A stretch of 64,000 nucleotides of DNA from Branchinecta lynchi (GCA_023053575.1 JAKZAP010000020.1:16177998-16241997), one strand, 5' to 3'; positions 32,823-43,873 are shown, counted from the first letter of the stretch. The notes: generated by a model from the letters alone, not told the origin. Numbers and translations are program-made.

Positions 32823-33325
32823 AGTTATGCATGGTATACTTGACGGTGCAAAACGGATAAGTCAGCTACATTTTATTAGAGCTATATTTCGGCCCTTCTT
32901 GGCAAGGGTCCTCTCCAGGCTCAAGCCGCTCAAGCTGGAAAACTAACTTGTGGAAAAACAATCATAGGTTCTTCCTTAAATATCTGATTTTGTGAACTTC
33001 TTCTCCGAAAACTGGTTGGAGTTTCGAACCTTTCGACGACCCAATCGAACAGAAACAACAGCAGCCATATTCAGAACGAAATCACAGCATCAGCTTTAAT
33101 TCTAACCAATTTTCGGAGAAGAAGTTCACAGAATCAGATGTTTAAGGAAGAACCTTTGATTGTTTTTCCACAAGTTAGTTTTCCAGCTTGAGCGGCTTGA
33201 GCCTGAAGAGGACCCTTGCCAAGAAGGGCCGAAATATAGCTCTAATAAAATGTAGGTGACTTATCCGTTTTGCACCGTCAAGTATGATCCGCAGTCAGCT
33301 TGGGCTGAAGGACTAGTTATGCATG
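32823..33325. mobile_element. Full foldback retroposon with 11-bp target duplication
   Basis: AGTTATGCATG flanks it (32823-32833 and 33315-33325). Arms of about 185 bp, starting TTGACGGTGCAAAACGG, fold back on each other around a centre of about 70 bp. A single-copy 3' tail, CAGTCAGCTTGGGCTGAAGG, lies outside the right arm. The insert is 481 bp. Confidence 0.88.
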
Positions 33326-33750
33326 TTACTCATTCCCGGATTCCCCTTGCCTCCACTGCCCCTACGATGGTCGAATCGGGGAAACGACTATTCTCAATTC
33401 AGTCTGTTCGGGTCCCTGATATGCCTACCCAGTGGCGAAACTAGCCCATTTTCGTGGGGGGGGGGGGGGGGCAAGCCCAAATTTTACCGACAAGGGTTTA
33501 ACCATTTACCGACAAAAAGCGCCATGCATCTTACAACCGTTGTAAAGTTGTAGCATATCAATTGAGATGGTTTTCTAATGAAATTGATGAATTCGCCATT
33601 AACTTCCTGGTACCAACGGTTATCACATAGAATCAGAATCAACATATTATGCAGTCAGTAGTCTTGCAAATCAGAAAAGTAGTGAAAGACACTGCAACAG
33701 ATTACTTCACTGCTTGAAAATTTACGCGGCTGTCTTTTTCGCTTATAAAC
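33326..33750. repeat. End of GGCACTTG repeat and poly-G scrap
   Basis: The GGCACTTG repeat continues to about 33435. CAGTGGCGAAACTAG and a G-run (33457-33471) with TTTACCGACAA follow. I see nothing from 33500 to 33750. Confidence 0.5.
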
Positions 33751-34177
33751 TAAGCGGTTTTTAGGGGTTCCAAAACGTTAGCATCTATGAGTTCGCAAAA
33801 TTCACAAAATCTCAAAGGGGTTGGGATATTTTGTTGAAATTTGGTATGAGGATGCGTTGCATCAAAGTACAGGTGAAGTGAACGGGCCATCCAGTTTTAT
33901 GGAAACTTGATTGCTGATGGGAGCAGATGCCCTAAATATGCTGCTTCTGTGTCCGAACGAAATCCGACAACTGAGTGGAAGGTAGGGGTCAGAGTAACTT
34001 TGTGATGTGCTTTAAAAACCGAACGGGTGCATGGGTGTTAGAAAGTGCTCGGATTCGACCGAAACTCGCCCAAGATGCTTAATTTATCCGCGTCCGAGGA
34101 CAGTGTTGCAAGGAGGTCTGGGAAATATTGTAATACGAGTAGGGGCCGAACGGATAGAATGATTGGGATAAAAAATT
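33751..34177 (-). repeat. Degenerate CCGG-137 end and unassigned sequence
   Basis: AGGGGTTCCAAAACGTTAGC and the following lines resemble the end of the CCGG-137 element with many changes. The remainder is not recognised. Confidence 0.4.
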
Positions 34178-34830
34178 CCGGTACTCCATGAGCAAAACTC
34201 CAGTAGATTCTCAGAGCAAAATTCCGGTAGATTCCCTGAGCAAAATTCCGGTACATTCCAAAATTCTAGTATATTCCGTGGTGCCAAGTCCGGTAGATCC
34301 CCTGATCCAGTCTGCAGTAAATTCCCTGAGACAAGTTCCGGTAGATTCCATGAGCAAGATTTCGGTAGACGCCCTGCAAAATTCCGGTAGGTTCCCTGAG
34401 CAAAATTCTGGTAGATTTCCGGAGCAAAATTCGGGTAGATTCCCGGAGCAAAACTCTGGTAGATTCCCTGAGCAAAATTCCGGTAGATTCCCCTAGCAGA
34501 ATTCCGGTAGATTCCCTGAGCAAAATTTCGGTAGATTCTCTTAACAAAATTCCGGTAGATTCCTCGAGCCAAATTCCGGTAGATTCCCTGAGCAAAATTC
34601 CGGTAGATTCTCTGAACAAAATTCCGGTAGATTCCCTGATAGAAATTCCGGTAGATTTCAAAATTCTAGTAGATTCCGTTTGGCAAAGTCCGGTAGATCC
34701 CCTGATCCAGCCTCCAGTAAATTCCCTTAGACAAGTTCCGGTAGATTCCTTGAGCAAGATTTCGGTAGATGCCCTGAGAAATATTCCGGCAGGTTCCCTG
34801 AGCCATAATCCGGTAGACTCGAGATATTTT
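34178..34830. repeat. 24-bp minisatellite with 400-bp higher-order unit
   Basis: Units of ATTCCGGTAGATTCCCTGAG plus CAAA repeat about 25 times. A variant block starting AAATTCTAGTA recurs at 34261 and 34661, so a 400-bp block was duplicated. Because 24 is divisible by three, both strands stay open (NSGRFPEQ on plus, FAQGIYRN on minus). I do not regard these as genes. Confidence 0.88.
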
Positions 34831-35719
34831 GACTGGCACGGCTTCGCCGCACCAGTCAAAATTTACCGGATTTTCTTTTCCACAGACCATTCTGGGGGGG
34901 GGGGGGGGTGCAGCACCCTCCCCCCTCGGCACGCCCCTGCGGGCACTTCCACATAAGCAAGGACGATGAAACATGGCAGGCATATCAGGGACCCGAAACG
35001 ATTAAGCTGGAAATAGTAACTTCCCCGATCCGAGCATCGTTGGGGGAGTGGGGGGGAGGGGGATTCCGGAATCTTGAGGTATTTATAACTTTTAAACGGA
35101 TGATCGGATAGCAGTGAAATTTGATATTTGGAGAGATCTCGTAACTGAGACGACCAACTTAAAATCCGAACCGGATCCGGTGACTTTGGGGGGAGCTGGA
35201 GGCGGGAACCGGAAATCTTGGGAAATGCTTAGAGTGGAGGGATCGGGACGAGACTTGGTGGGGAGAACAAGCACAAGTCCTGGATACATCGTTCACATAA
35301 CCGGACCGGATTCGGGCACTGTGGGGGGAGTTTGGGGGGGGGAGCGGGATGCTGTGATCCCGCGAGTTCCGTACTAGGACGATGAAATTTGGTAGGCGCA
35401 GTGGCGAAACTAGGGGGGGTCGTGTTATAACACTTTATTTCTAAGTGAAAATGTGTTATTCTTGAAAGTGTTATACGCTATCTGTTATGAAACTTCTGAC
35501 AGTGTCCTTTTTCCGGTTTATGCAGAGCAAGGGGATTAGCCGGGGTTGACTTGTTTGAAGGACGAAACTGGATCCCGCGGGACAGGAGTGATCGTTAGAT
35601 TCGCGTAAAATTCTGCGTTATGCGACTTTAGACGTTCCGATTAGCAACGCAAAAAATTTGCATTACTTATCGCAGTATCGGATGCGTTGATAAATGTCTA
35701 GGCTAAAAGTGGATCTACA
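34831..35719. repeat. Stem-loop, poly-G scrap and GGCACTTG-family repeat
   Basis: TTTTGACTGG and CCAGTCAAAA form a hairpin at 34826-34861. A G-run (34896-34907) follows. 34935-35390 carries family phrases (GACGATGAAACATGGCAGGC, GGGGGGAGCTGGAGGCGGG). From 35400 to 35719 I see nothing certain. Confidence 0.55.
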
Positions 35720-37043
35720 TTCCCAAGCAGTGTTGCCAGATGGTGCGCATTTGCGCCATTTGGGCGCTTTTTAGAGGCGGCGGCGCTTTGAACTTTTCAA
35801 GTGTGCGCATTGCGCCAAATTTGCGTAATTCCCTAAATTTCGGCGCAAATTGGGCGCATTTTGCTCTTCACATCCCTTAGAAAATGAAAACCAGATTAGG
35901 ATTTGGAAGGCACAGTTGGATCCCAAAAAGAAGATCTAATCATAAATGTTTCGAAAATTTTGCCTGCGGCGCTCTTCGTAATATCTCTATTTTGTGGAAG
36001 GGCGCGTCATTTGACTGGGGTTTTAAGCCAGTTTTAGAATTGGGATTTCGAAACATTAAAAGCTAGAATCTGGATGGAAATAATTAAATTTGGCAGGAAA
36101 AGTTAACTTTTAAACAAAAAACTCGCCTGCGGCGCTCACTTTACGTGATCATGGGCAGTAGACTAGACTACAGTAGCAGCTGCTACCGGGACGTCGCACC
36201 ATCCGGTTTCTAGAGCTTCTTGGAGTCTTGGTATTTAATCCATGATAAATGATAGGACATGTAAGAGAAGCAGTTAAATTTTAGCCTATAGAAAAAAGGA
36301 TTTCGAAAATTTCCGCCTGCGGCGCTCGATTGAATTTTCTCTTGGGTATAATACATAGAAGCTGTTACTGTAATCGTTACTGGAGTCGTGCCCGGCAATA
36401 TATTCTCCAAATGAGCTTCGCCGAAGCCTCACCTTAATAGTTGGCCTATCGTCTTTCGGGTAAAATTTTTGAAATATTCGGTAAAAAGTTTGGCTCTGCA
36501 CCCCCCCCCCCCCCCCAACGAAAATGCACTTGCGACGCTCCTGGCCAGCGAGCACGACATCTGGATCCGAAAGTGTATTCCATGGTAAGCAGTTTTGTGA
36601 AGTTCATGCATATCTGGAACGTGTTTTTTTTTTAGAAAAAATCTTTTTTGATTTTGAGAAAAAAATCAAACTTTTAAATCGCTCGAGAAAAGTCGATTTT
36701 TGAATTGTCTTGAGATTTTTTTTCATTATGTTTACTATTTTTTCTCACAACCAGCTGATTATCTGATTAATCATAACTTACACCAAATCAATGTCAGAAA
36801 TGTCTTTTCGTTTTAGTATTATCATAAAATCTTCCGTTTCATGAAAAATCTACTATATTCAAGAAGAATTACAGCGCTTTCCGCCAACTCAATTTTTTTT
36901 ACCGACTGGTCGACAACATGGGGGGGGGGGGGGGGCATCTAATTTCGTAAAAAAATTATTTTAGCGAAAATGCGCTGAAGGCGCATTTTTGCTTCTCTTG
37001 CTGCGCGATCTTGTGTCAAGCATCTGGCAACACTGTTCCCAAG
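35720..37043. mobile_element. hAT-like non-autonomous element 1, TSD TTCCCAAG
   Basis: The element at 35728-37035 begins CAGTGTTGCCAGATG and ends CATCTGGCAACACTG, with TTCCCAAG on both sides (35720-35727, 37036-37043). Eight-base duplications and CAG ends fit hAT. Near the left end TGCGC/GCGCCA motifs repeat. The interior holds CCTGCGGCGCTC repeats and poly-C/G scraps (36499-36517, 36921-36934). No transposase was seen. Confidence 0.88.
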
Positions 37044-37224
37044 TGGTGGATTGCCCGACAGGTCGTCGGAGTTCTCCTCCTCGAGGGCTGCATTGCATCG
37101 CTCAAGCTCAGTTTCCATTACACCTACATTGCGGTTTTAAACACTCATGTGATTCTTTCGTACATCGGAAAATCGAAGTTAAAATCGTGTTGCTTACAAT
37201 AGTTGCGTGTTTGCAGATATCATG

Positions 37225-37400
37225 GTATCTGACCACGGTCCTGCCACGGTCTAAAGTCGTTTCCGCAGTCACCGTGGTATCTGATACAATGGTCAAAAGG
37301 CGTTTTTGAAGTTACTGTGGTATCTGGCAAGGTACCGTGATATCTGATATTCAGATACCACAGTAACTGCAAAAACGACCAATTGCAGACTGCAGCTGTG
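37225..37400. repeat. Inverted-repeat element around GTTACTGTGGTATCTG
   Basis: GAAGTTACTGTGGTATCTG at 37308-37326 is mirrored by CAGATACCACAGTAACTGC at 37354-37372. More distant copies of GGTATCTGA flank it. It is probably a small MITE. Confidence 0.6.
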
Positions 37401-38019
37401 TGCATTCAGGGTGTTTAATCACTGCGGAAAATGTCAGTGTCAGTCGCGAGAATGCAGAAAGCCGTTCCGGCCATTTCCGTTGACTGTGCTATTGCCCCGA
37501 GCTACCGAATGGATGAAATGATTGTATATATTTAGTAAAGAATAGTCCTGTTTTAGTGAAACTACAATATGTGATGTGTAATATCGCGAACTAAATAAAC
37601 TGATTGATTGATTGCTCGCTCGGGTTCGGGATTTAGTAGTTTGGGTTGATTTATCGACCCTTCTAACAAATATTTGATTTACGACAAGACTTTTCGTGGG
37701 GGGATCCCCCCACCCCGGTTTCACCACTCGGGGCTTCTTTGAACATTATTTAACCTTGAGCAGTGCCATTTACTTTCACTTGTTGTGTTCGACAATCAGT
37801 CAGCCAGCTAATTAATTTCACCATTTAGCCGAAAACTAGACTGTTTAAAGTTAAATGGGGACAATAGCGTTCGTAAGCATACCTCTATCGTACCTTCAAT
37901 TATAAATTATTTAGCGAAGATCGCACCGGAAAAATTACTAAACGAAAATAACAGATCGGTTCGTTTTACGGCAACTGGTGGGTTTTACCCCCGTCGACTT
38001 ATGACACTCTTGCTGCTGC
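37401..38019. other. LINE tail and unassigned intergenic sequence
   Basis: 37500-37615 ends AACTAAATAAACTGATTGAT, a plus-strand LINE tail. The rest is not recognised. Confidence 0.4.
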
Positions 38020-38654
38020 CCTTTAACCAGTGTTTCACACTTCTGTTTTTGAAATTCCCAAATTCAGGTAGAAAAATCCATAAAAATCTATTTTTCTTCA
38101 AAGAATAATCCCTTGATAAATCCCTCTCCTGCGTCTGCAATATCCGATAATTACGCCCGCCTGTGTGTATGTCAGGGGGGGGGGGGGCGACCTACAAATA
38201 TCTGTCAGGATAATGCCCGTTATGGCTACGGGTTATAAACAATAGACTTAAAATTCTACAAATTTTAAGAAATATAAACACCAAAATCAAGCATGCACTC
38301 ATTTCTTCATTCGCATGAAATGAAATGTTTGTAACTTATGTAACTCGGGGAAGCTGAAAATATCGTGAGTAAGAAAAAACAGAAGAAAACTTCGACATGT
38401 TTGCCAAATATCTAGGCCAAAGCAAAAATAGGAGAAAAGCGAACAAAACCTGCTACATAAATGCCCCTACATTTATTGTGAAGTTGACTGTTTTTTCCTT
38501 GAGACAGAAAATTCCAAAGATCTCCATTGTAATACTGAAAATCCCAAAATATCCCTGAAAATCCCGATCCCTCTTTAGAAAAAAAATCCCCGAGGAAGGC
38601 CTGGAAATCCCTCAAAAAGGGATAAATCCCTCGAATTGGAAACACTGCTTTAAC
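38020..38654. mobile_element. hAT-like non-autonomous element 2
   Basis: The element at 38028-38647 begins CAGTGTTTCACACTTC and ends GAATTGGAAACACTG. Flanks are CCTTTAAC and CTTTAAC(A), seven matching bases. Close to both ends, AATCCC (or its complement) repeats more than ten times. It lies 80 bp downstream of the donor of the second first exon. Confidence 0.78.
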
Positions 38655-38727
38655 ACTACTGGGGTCTCGTTCCCCGTGCGTAAAAACCTACCTAAACCGC
38701 CACGCGTAACCAACGGTTATTACAAAC

Positions 38728-38960
38728 CTCAAAAATGATTTCTGCAATCCGTGCGCCAACTCCGAGGCATTCGTACTTGGTCCTTCTCTTTCTTCTCCAT
38801 AACCTGCGTTCAGAATTAACACATCTGGATCAATATTGAGACCCATTAGAACGTAGTTATAGAGCTTTTTTATTCCACCGCAAAAGCTAACCATCGAAAT
38901 TCCAATCACTATGATAACTAGAGATAGAAAGATAACACAGCAGTACTTCATGTTTCTCAT
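38728..38960 (-). CDS. Second DUF547-type first exon (alternative first exon or paralogue relic)
   Basis: This exon encodes 77 residues and ends AG|gtttgt, with the same two-base splice phase as exon 1 at 30791-31014. An in-frame TGA abuts the first ATG; Met4 aligns with Met1 of the other copy. The proteins match along their length: hydrophobic N-terminus, a shared LYNY/LHNY and IDP[DE]VL block, GYGEEREGP, TNASELA, then GLQKSFLR. No other DUF547 exon lies between here and 31014, so it could splice into the same exon 2. Its donor is weaker than that of exon 1. A decayed paralogue is the alternative. The open frame and conserved spacing favour a used exon. Confidence 0.75.
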
Positions 38961-39679
38961 TCAACATTATTTCTTGTTGCGTCACGAAACATGACACGAT
39001 CTCTCTGGCGCAGTCGACGGAAACAAGATCCAACAATTGGCGTGGTCACGAATTCACGATCCCAAAATCGCAAGAAGAGAAGCTGTTCGCTCCGGGTTTA
39101 CGGATGAAATCAGTTCACTGACTCTTCAAGGTTGTAATCCGTGGGGCGGGGGGGACGACACAGGAATCATCGACAAAATACCTTGTTAAGTAGAGCTAGG
39201 CTTATTGCTGGAGTGCTAAAGTGGATTCGGCGTAATACTCTTGATGACTAACTCTTTGTTCCGATGCAGAATCACCGCGTGCCCAGCGAAGAGCCAGAAA
39301 CGTCACGACAACATCTATTACGCAATCTATTTAGAGGATTCGTTTGAGTGATGTTTCTTGTTCTTCCCGAGGTTCACTTCCGTGTTTCGGACTTAGTCAA
39401 GTATTGGGGTGTTGTCAACCACGGGCCTGTAAGAGCGACGTCGTCGGGACAGGCATGAGAGTTCGTTGATAGTTCCACTGTTCTAGATTCACTGTGCAAC
39501 ATGTTGTCTACCGTGGATCATATCGAGAACTGATAATAAGAAGAAAGAACGTTTGTCTCTCAGCCACTGTGCATCTGATATCTTTCGTCTCTGCATGTTC
39601 CGTAAAGATCCGCGATCTTATACCTGACAGCTTGTAGACCATGTCACCGAAAGAGCTAAACAGCCTGTGTTCTGAACCA
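38961..39679 (-). promoter_or_regulatory. Presumed 5' flank of the second DUF547-type first exon
   Basis: This is the immediate upstream sequence of the exon at 38728-38960. CAAGAAAT-type sequence just before the ATG resembles the flank of exon 1 (CAAGAGAT). No TATA or initiator can be fixed by eye. A 78-codon minus frame at 39508-39744 has no recognised family. Confidence 0.3.
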
Positions 39680-40490
39680 ATACGCCCTTCATAAAATCCA
39701 GTAACGAATTGCCGCCAGGTGCTCCTGAGAAATAATAACATCACACGTTAGATCTTGGTATAGCTTATCTGAAGAGGGAATCAACGATTAGGCTTTCTGT
39801 TCTTACCGAGTCGCGTATCAGCCTCGTGGAAAGGACAGTCAGCACTGAAGTTGGAAGCCAGATTTGACAAACATGACGAAGTTTGACATAAGACGTATTC
39901 TCGCCGTTCCCCGAGGACGCGCTTGAGGAGTCCCCGCGTTTTTGTTTGTCCCGGGGACTCACTCCACGTATTTTCGCGAGTCCCCACGGACGGGGAATGC
40001 TCCGATTATCATCACCATCATCAAAAAGGACTCCCTTTCAGATTCTGATGGGAATCAATTCTTGCTGGTGTTGGTGCAATGAAGAATTAATAAAAAACAA
40101 TCAGAATAAACAAAACCAAAAATAAAATAGATCCAGACTAATTTCGTTAACTGCATATTATTTTTTTCGAACAAGATTTTTTTTTAAAGCATTCCCCGTG
40201 TTCTCGCTGTTTTCTGTACGCGGATTCCGCGTGGAGTGACTCCCTCTTTTCTCGCCGTTCCCTTCGATTCCCCGAGGAGTCCTCGAGAATAAGGCTATAG
40301 CAGGTTGGCTAGAGCGCACATAGAGGCATTTTAAACATGACCAGGCCTTAGGGGCAAACTTGAAAGAAATTCAAATAGCCAAACATCCTGGTTAAACGTA
40401 CACCAAGAAGTAACGTGCCGTTGTTTACTTTACACAAGCGCATCCAGCTGCAAAAACTAACCAATCCGAAAAGAATTTACCAAAAATTGA
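39680..40490. repeat. Duplicate of 3235-3640 with MITE insert
   Basis: It aligns with 3235-3640 on both sides of the 396-bp insert. It shares ACGAATTGCCGCCAG, GATTAGGCTTTC, AACGTACACCAAGA and GCGCA..AGC..CAAAAA blocks. Confidence 0.65.
39896..40291 (+). mobile_element. TATTCTCG-MITE, copy 1
   Basis: It begins TATTCTCGCCGTTCCCCGAG and ends CGAGGAGTCCTCGAGAATA. Inside are GGAATGCTCCGATT, a CATCACCATCATC run and CTGTACGCGGA. It is absent from the homologous segment at 3.4 kb, which proves mobility. Confidence 0.82.
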
Positions 40491-41111
40491 AACTAGCTGA
40501 AACGCCCTTATGTCTATTTTGTCTGAAAATAAAACCCAGATAGAATCTCAACAAATAGAACTTCACGCTTAATACTTTACCATTCTGTGCTACGATCGTC
40601 AGTTTCATGTCTATATGCTTAAAGTACCGTAGTTAATGTTTATTTAGATGATGATGATCCGACTAACGGATCATGGAGGACCTTGCGACGGCTTTTCTTG
40701 GTCTATTTATGTATCACTGATATTCCCAAGCAGCTGAAGTAACATGTCCCGATGAAAAATTTGTAGCCTGCGTAGTAGGACGAAAACGTTGCATGTATAC
40801 TAAATACTATGTAATAGCAAAGAATACTATCATTTAATCTGCCTCAGACTGGTCCAATCTTATGTAGTAGTATCCAGTAGCATCCTGTCTTGCCATAGTA
40901 GCATCCAGTCTTGCTAATAGTAGTATATAGTAGTATGCAGCTACAGGGTAGTCTTGAAGTAGAAGCATGTAGTAGCATCGTTAGTACCGCATGCTACTTT
41001 TTCGTACTACTTCATAGTACTATTTTGAGATAAATTTTTCATCGGGGTCCATGTCTCCTTATTGGCCTAAGTATGCATTACACTCCACATCTGCAGTTCC
41101 TCCCAGTATCT
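40491..41111. mobile_element. TAGTAG-rich element with inverted ends
   Basis: CATGTCCCGATGAAAAATTT (40742) and its complement AAATTTTTCATCGGGGTCCATG (about 41033-41053) bound a stretch rich in TAGTAG/GTAGCAT. The 250 bases before it are not recognised. Confidence 0.6.
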
Positions 41112-41490
41112 TTAAAGGACCCGTCTTACCTATAATACTAGCGCAACTAACTTCCATAATCACTCCATATATTTCTATACCCGGAGACCCCAATTTCGTA
41201 CGGTACATTCTAGCCCCTCTAACAAAACCACGCTGACTTTCTCACTTGCCGTGTTTTGCTACCTCCGATGTGTATCACACTGTCAACGATTGTCTATGAG
41301 AAGTTTTTCCATCAGAAAATCGGTTATGTAAATCCTTTCATTGTTTTCGTTATAAGTCAACGGGTCGCGGAAAAGGCTTAAAACAGCTAAAACCGTGAGT
41401 TATTTGTTGAAAGCACAGCTTAGTTTAAAGTATTCAAATATTGTAAAAATACTGTAAGTTGAACAGTAAATAGTGCGAGGGGCTCTTTAA
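41112..41490 (-). mobile_element. TTAA-ended MITE, copy 3
   Basis: In reverse orientation it runs from TTAAAGGACCCGTCTTACC to GTGCGAGGGGCTCTTTAA. It lies between CDC20 and the upstream DUF547-type first exon. Confidence 0.85.
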
Positions 41491-42778
41491 TATTAAGACT
41501 TTATTTTGCTGCTAAATCTGAATTTCCCGCCGAATCCAAGCCACAAAATAAAGAATCAGCTCAACAGTTGCTTATCGAATTCGAGCCACACTAAGTTCTT
41601 TGGTCGCGGAAACACACTTTGGGCCAGACAAACGACCGCAGAAACTCGTTTCGAGCCACAACCACTTTGTCGGAATGGAGAAAAGGGGTCGAAGAAACTG
41701 TGCGAATACCCGAACAGGATTTTCCGGCCGGATTTCTGCGATTTCATCGACAAGTTAAAAATATCAACTTTTCCACATAGAACTGATGCTGGTGCCGCAC
41801 ACAGGGAACTCCGGTCCGCGAGTACCCAACCCTGATCTCACTCTTCAAGGCTGTATGTAAGTAGACCCCGTGACGATGTTCTCTTATTGGAATAATATCT
41901 ATTCGCCCACCGCCGGATGTTCTATTACCTAGTATCGGATGAACTCGAAAGTCTTATCATGAACGAAGAAGCACAAGTACCTCCGTCTCCTTACTCTGCA
42001 ATACGACCATGCGGGGTCGAATAGATTCCCGATACCCTGCCTGATGCAAACGAACGGAGGGTAGGAGCTACGCGGAACATCACAATTCGTTACCTCTACA
42101 AACAGCTATATCGCAGTAGAGCCCCGGAGAAGAAATGTCGAGATAAACAGCCGATTGGTTGTCTACCAATGTGACGTCACATGTGAAACACTGCAGAGCG
42201 GGTGATGCACGCCAGCTGCAGTCTTTTCCTCCGATATGCGCAACGGCGAAGAGGGAAGTAGACGGGCATCGCCTCAAAGCTTAGCAAGTACCTCTAGCTC
42301 TGCTCAGTTCTGTCGGGGTATCCATAATGCATGGGATCAAAGACGGAGGCTCTATTGGCTTATTTGTTCTTGGTCGTATAAAGTTTTCTTTGCAGAGATG
42401 GACGAGTTTTGGCTGGAGCCATATTTCCTTGGCTTATTATACGAATTCCGGATCGGAGTATAAGCTTCTACAGATTTATGTAGGAGGTGAAACTGATACC
42501 CGGATTATAACCTATCAAGACTCAAATTCTCCCATCCGTGCTAGCTCCGCTACCTTACGTTTTTGAAAATTTATTGCGAGAACAATGTCAGTGTCACAAA
42601 AATATTAAGGGGTCCCGGGATAGGTTGTTCATAGCCTACTTATCCACACGGTCCTTTCACTACGCATCCTTGGGGTCACTTTGATTCACTCCCTGGTACG
42701 GCACTGAACCGTGGCCCATAATTTCCTGGTCAGATAGAATGAACAGCATCTACTTTTATGGTAGCTGCGCGAAACCTA
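41491..42778. other. Intergenic sequence, mostly unassigned
   Basis: A 109-codon plus frame at 41506-41835 has no family match. A piece of it (ATCAACTTTTCC..ATAGAACTGA) recurs at 51700-51725, so it is probably repeat. I see no conserved exon. Confidence 0.35.
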
Positions 42779-43066
42779 GAGCGTGTTCCACCCTTCTAAC
42801 AATAGTAATTATTAGTTACTATTTCCGTTCCAACCTCACGAAAAGTTACTACGCTAACCGTTCCAACCTTCCCGAAAACTTTGCTTACCATGCTCGGGAG
42901 CGTAGTAAGCGTGGTAACTACGCATCTCTGTAACGTGATTGGTCGGATTCGCCCGTGGCATGATGTTCTGCTGGAAAATAGAAAAATCGTTCCAGCCTTG
43001 ACGGCAAAAAGGCAGAATTCGTGACGTCATGCGTAGTAACTACGGTAAGTAGGGTGGAACACGCTC
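42779..43066 (+). mobile_element. GAGCGTG-MITE, copy 3
   Basis: It has perfect 16-bp inverted termini, GAGCGTGTTCCACCCT and AGGGTGGAACACGCTC, flanked by CTA on both sides. It lies 600 bp downstream of the CDC20 stop codon. Confidence 0.88.
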
Positions 43067-43678
43067 CTAGAGTGAAAAGAGGAACTTAGAAGAGAACAGA
43101 TAGCTGAGGAATCAAATGGAAGGCTCATGTGAACAACCATACTGCCAGAAGTTTGATAACATAATGACACACAAATAATTGACTACAATTGGGATGTTAT
43201 CTACAAGTATTACAGAAAATTTGCGTCATTATCTTTACGTGTTATTGTTTCATTAAAAGTAACATTGAAAACCGTGATCACTGTTATGTTTTAGAAAAAC
43301 TAACACATGAAGGTTTATAACCCAATTCTGCTGTAACATTAACAGGTGTGTGTGTGTCCTATTACCTGTTGAAGTTTTGCATCTTTGTGTTAGATGTTAC
43401 GAAACTTCGGACAGTGTATGAACAGAAAAGAACAGCTAGAATGCATAGATACAACAAAGTTAAGAAATTCGATAAAAATCGTTCACAGTACCAACTTTGG
43501 GTATTCACAAGTCGGTAGTAAAATCGTAATACTATACGCTAATTATAAAAAAAACACGATAAATTTCTTCAAATCGTGCTTCGTCCTAATATACATGTAA
43601 CATCGACCGGTCATCTTGCCATAATTATGGCACACATTCTACAGAAACAAAATATGAAGTCAAAATAAAAGAGACCAT
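43067..43678 (-). other. CDC20 3' flank
   Basis: This is the sequence downstream of the stop codon, AT-rich. I found no canonical AATAAA on the minus strand close to the stop, so the 3' UTR end is undetermined. Confidence 0.35.
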
Positions 43679-43873
43679 TCATCTGAGGGATGCAGTAGCG
43701 ACGCTACGCGGATTCCTCACTGAGATTTCCTTCTCCTTCTTCTTTGTTGGGTCAACGGCAAAACATTTCCAGAGGCGTAGGGTTTCGTCGGCTGCTCCGG
43801 TCACAACAGTGCTGCCATCAGGCGACAGTGCCATGTGAAGAACACGGCCGGTGTGGCCTGTTAGCTCGGTCAC
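43679..43873 (-). CDS. CDC20: CDC20 last exon, WD40 blade 7 and C-terminal tail
   Basis: The acceptor is ttcctacag|GTG and the stop TGA lies at 43681-43679. It encodes [20 protein letters not shown], then [15 protein letters not shown], a lysine-rich segment and a final ASLR. The tail is where most Cdc20 and Cdh1 proteins have Ile-Arg for docking on APC3. Confidence 0.96.
   Translation of the reverse strand: MTELTGHTGRVLHMALSPDGSTVVTGAADETLRLWKCFAVDPTKKKEKEISVRNPRSVATASLR

Noticed and set aside
34084..34859. Long open frames on both strands in the 34-kb region
   Set aside because: They come from a 24-bp tandem repeat whose length is a multiple of three. No start context, introns or selection can be seen.
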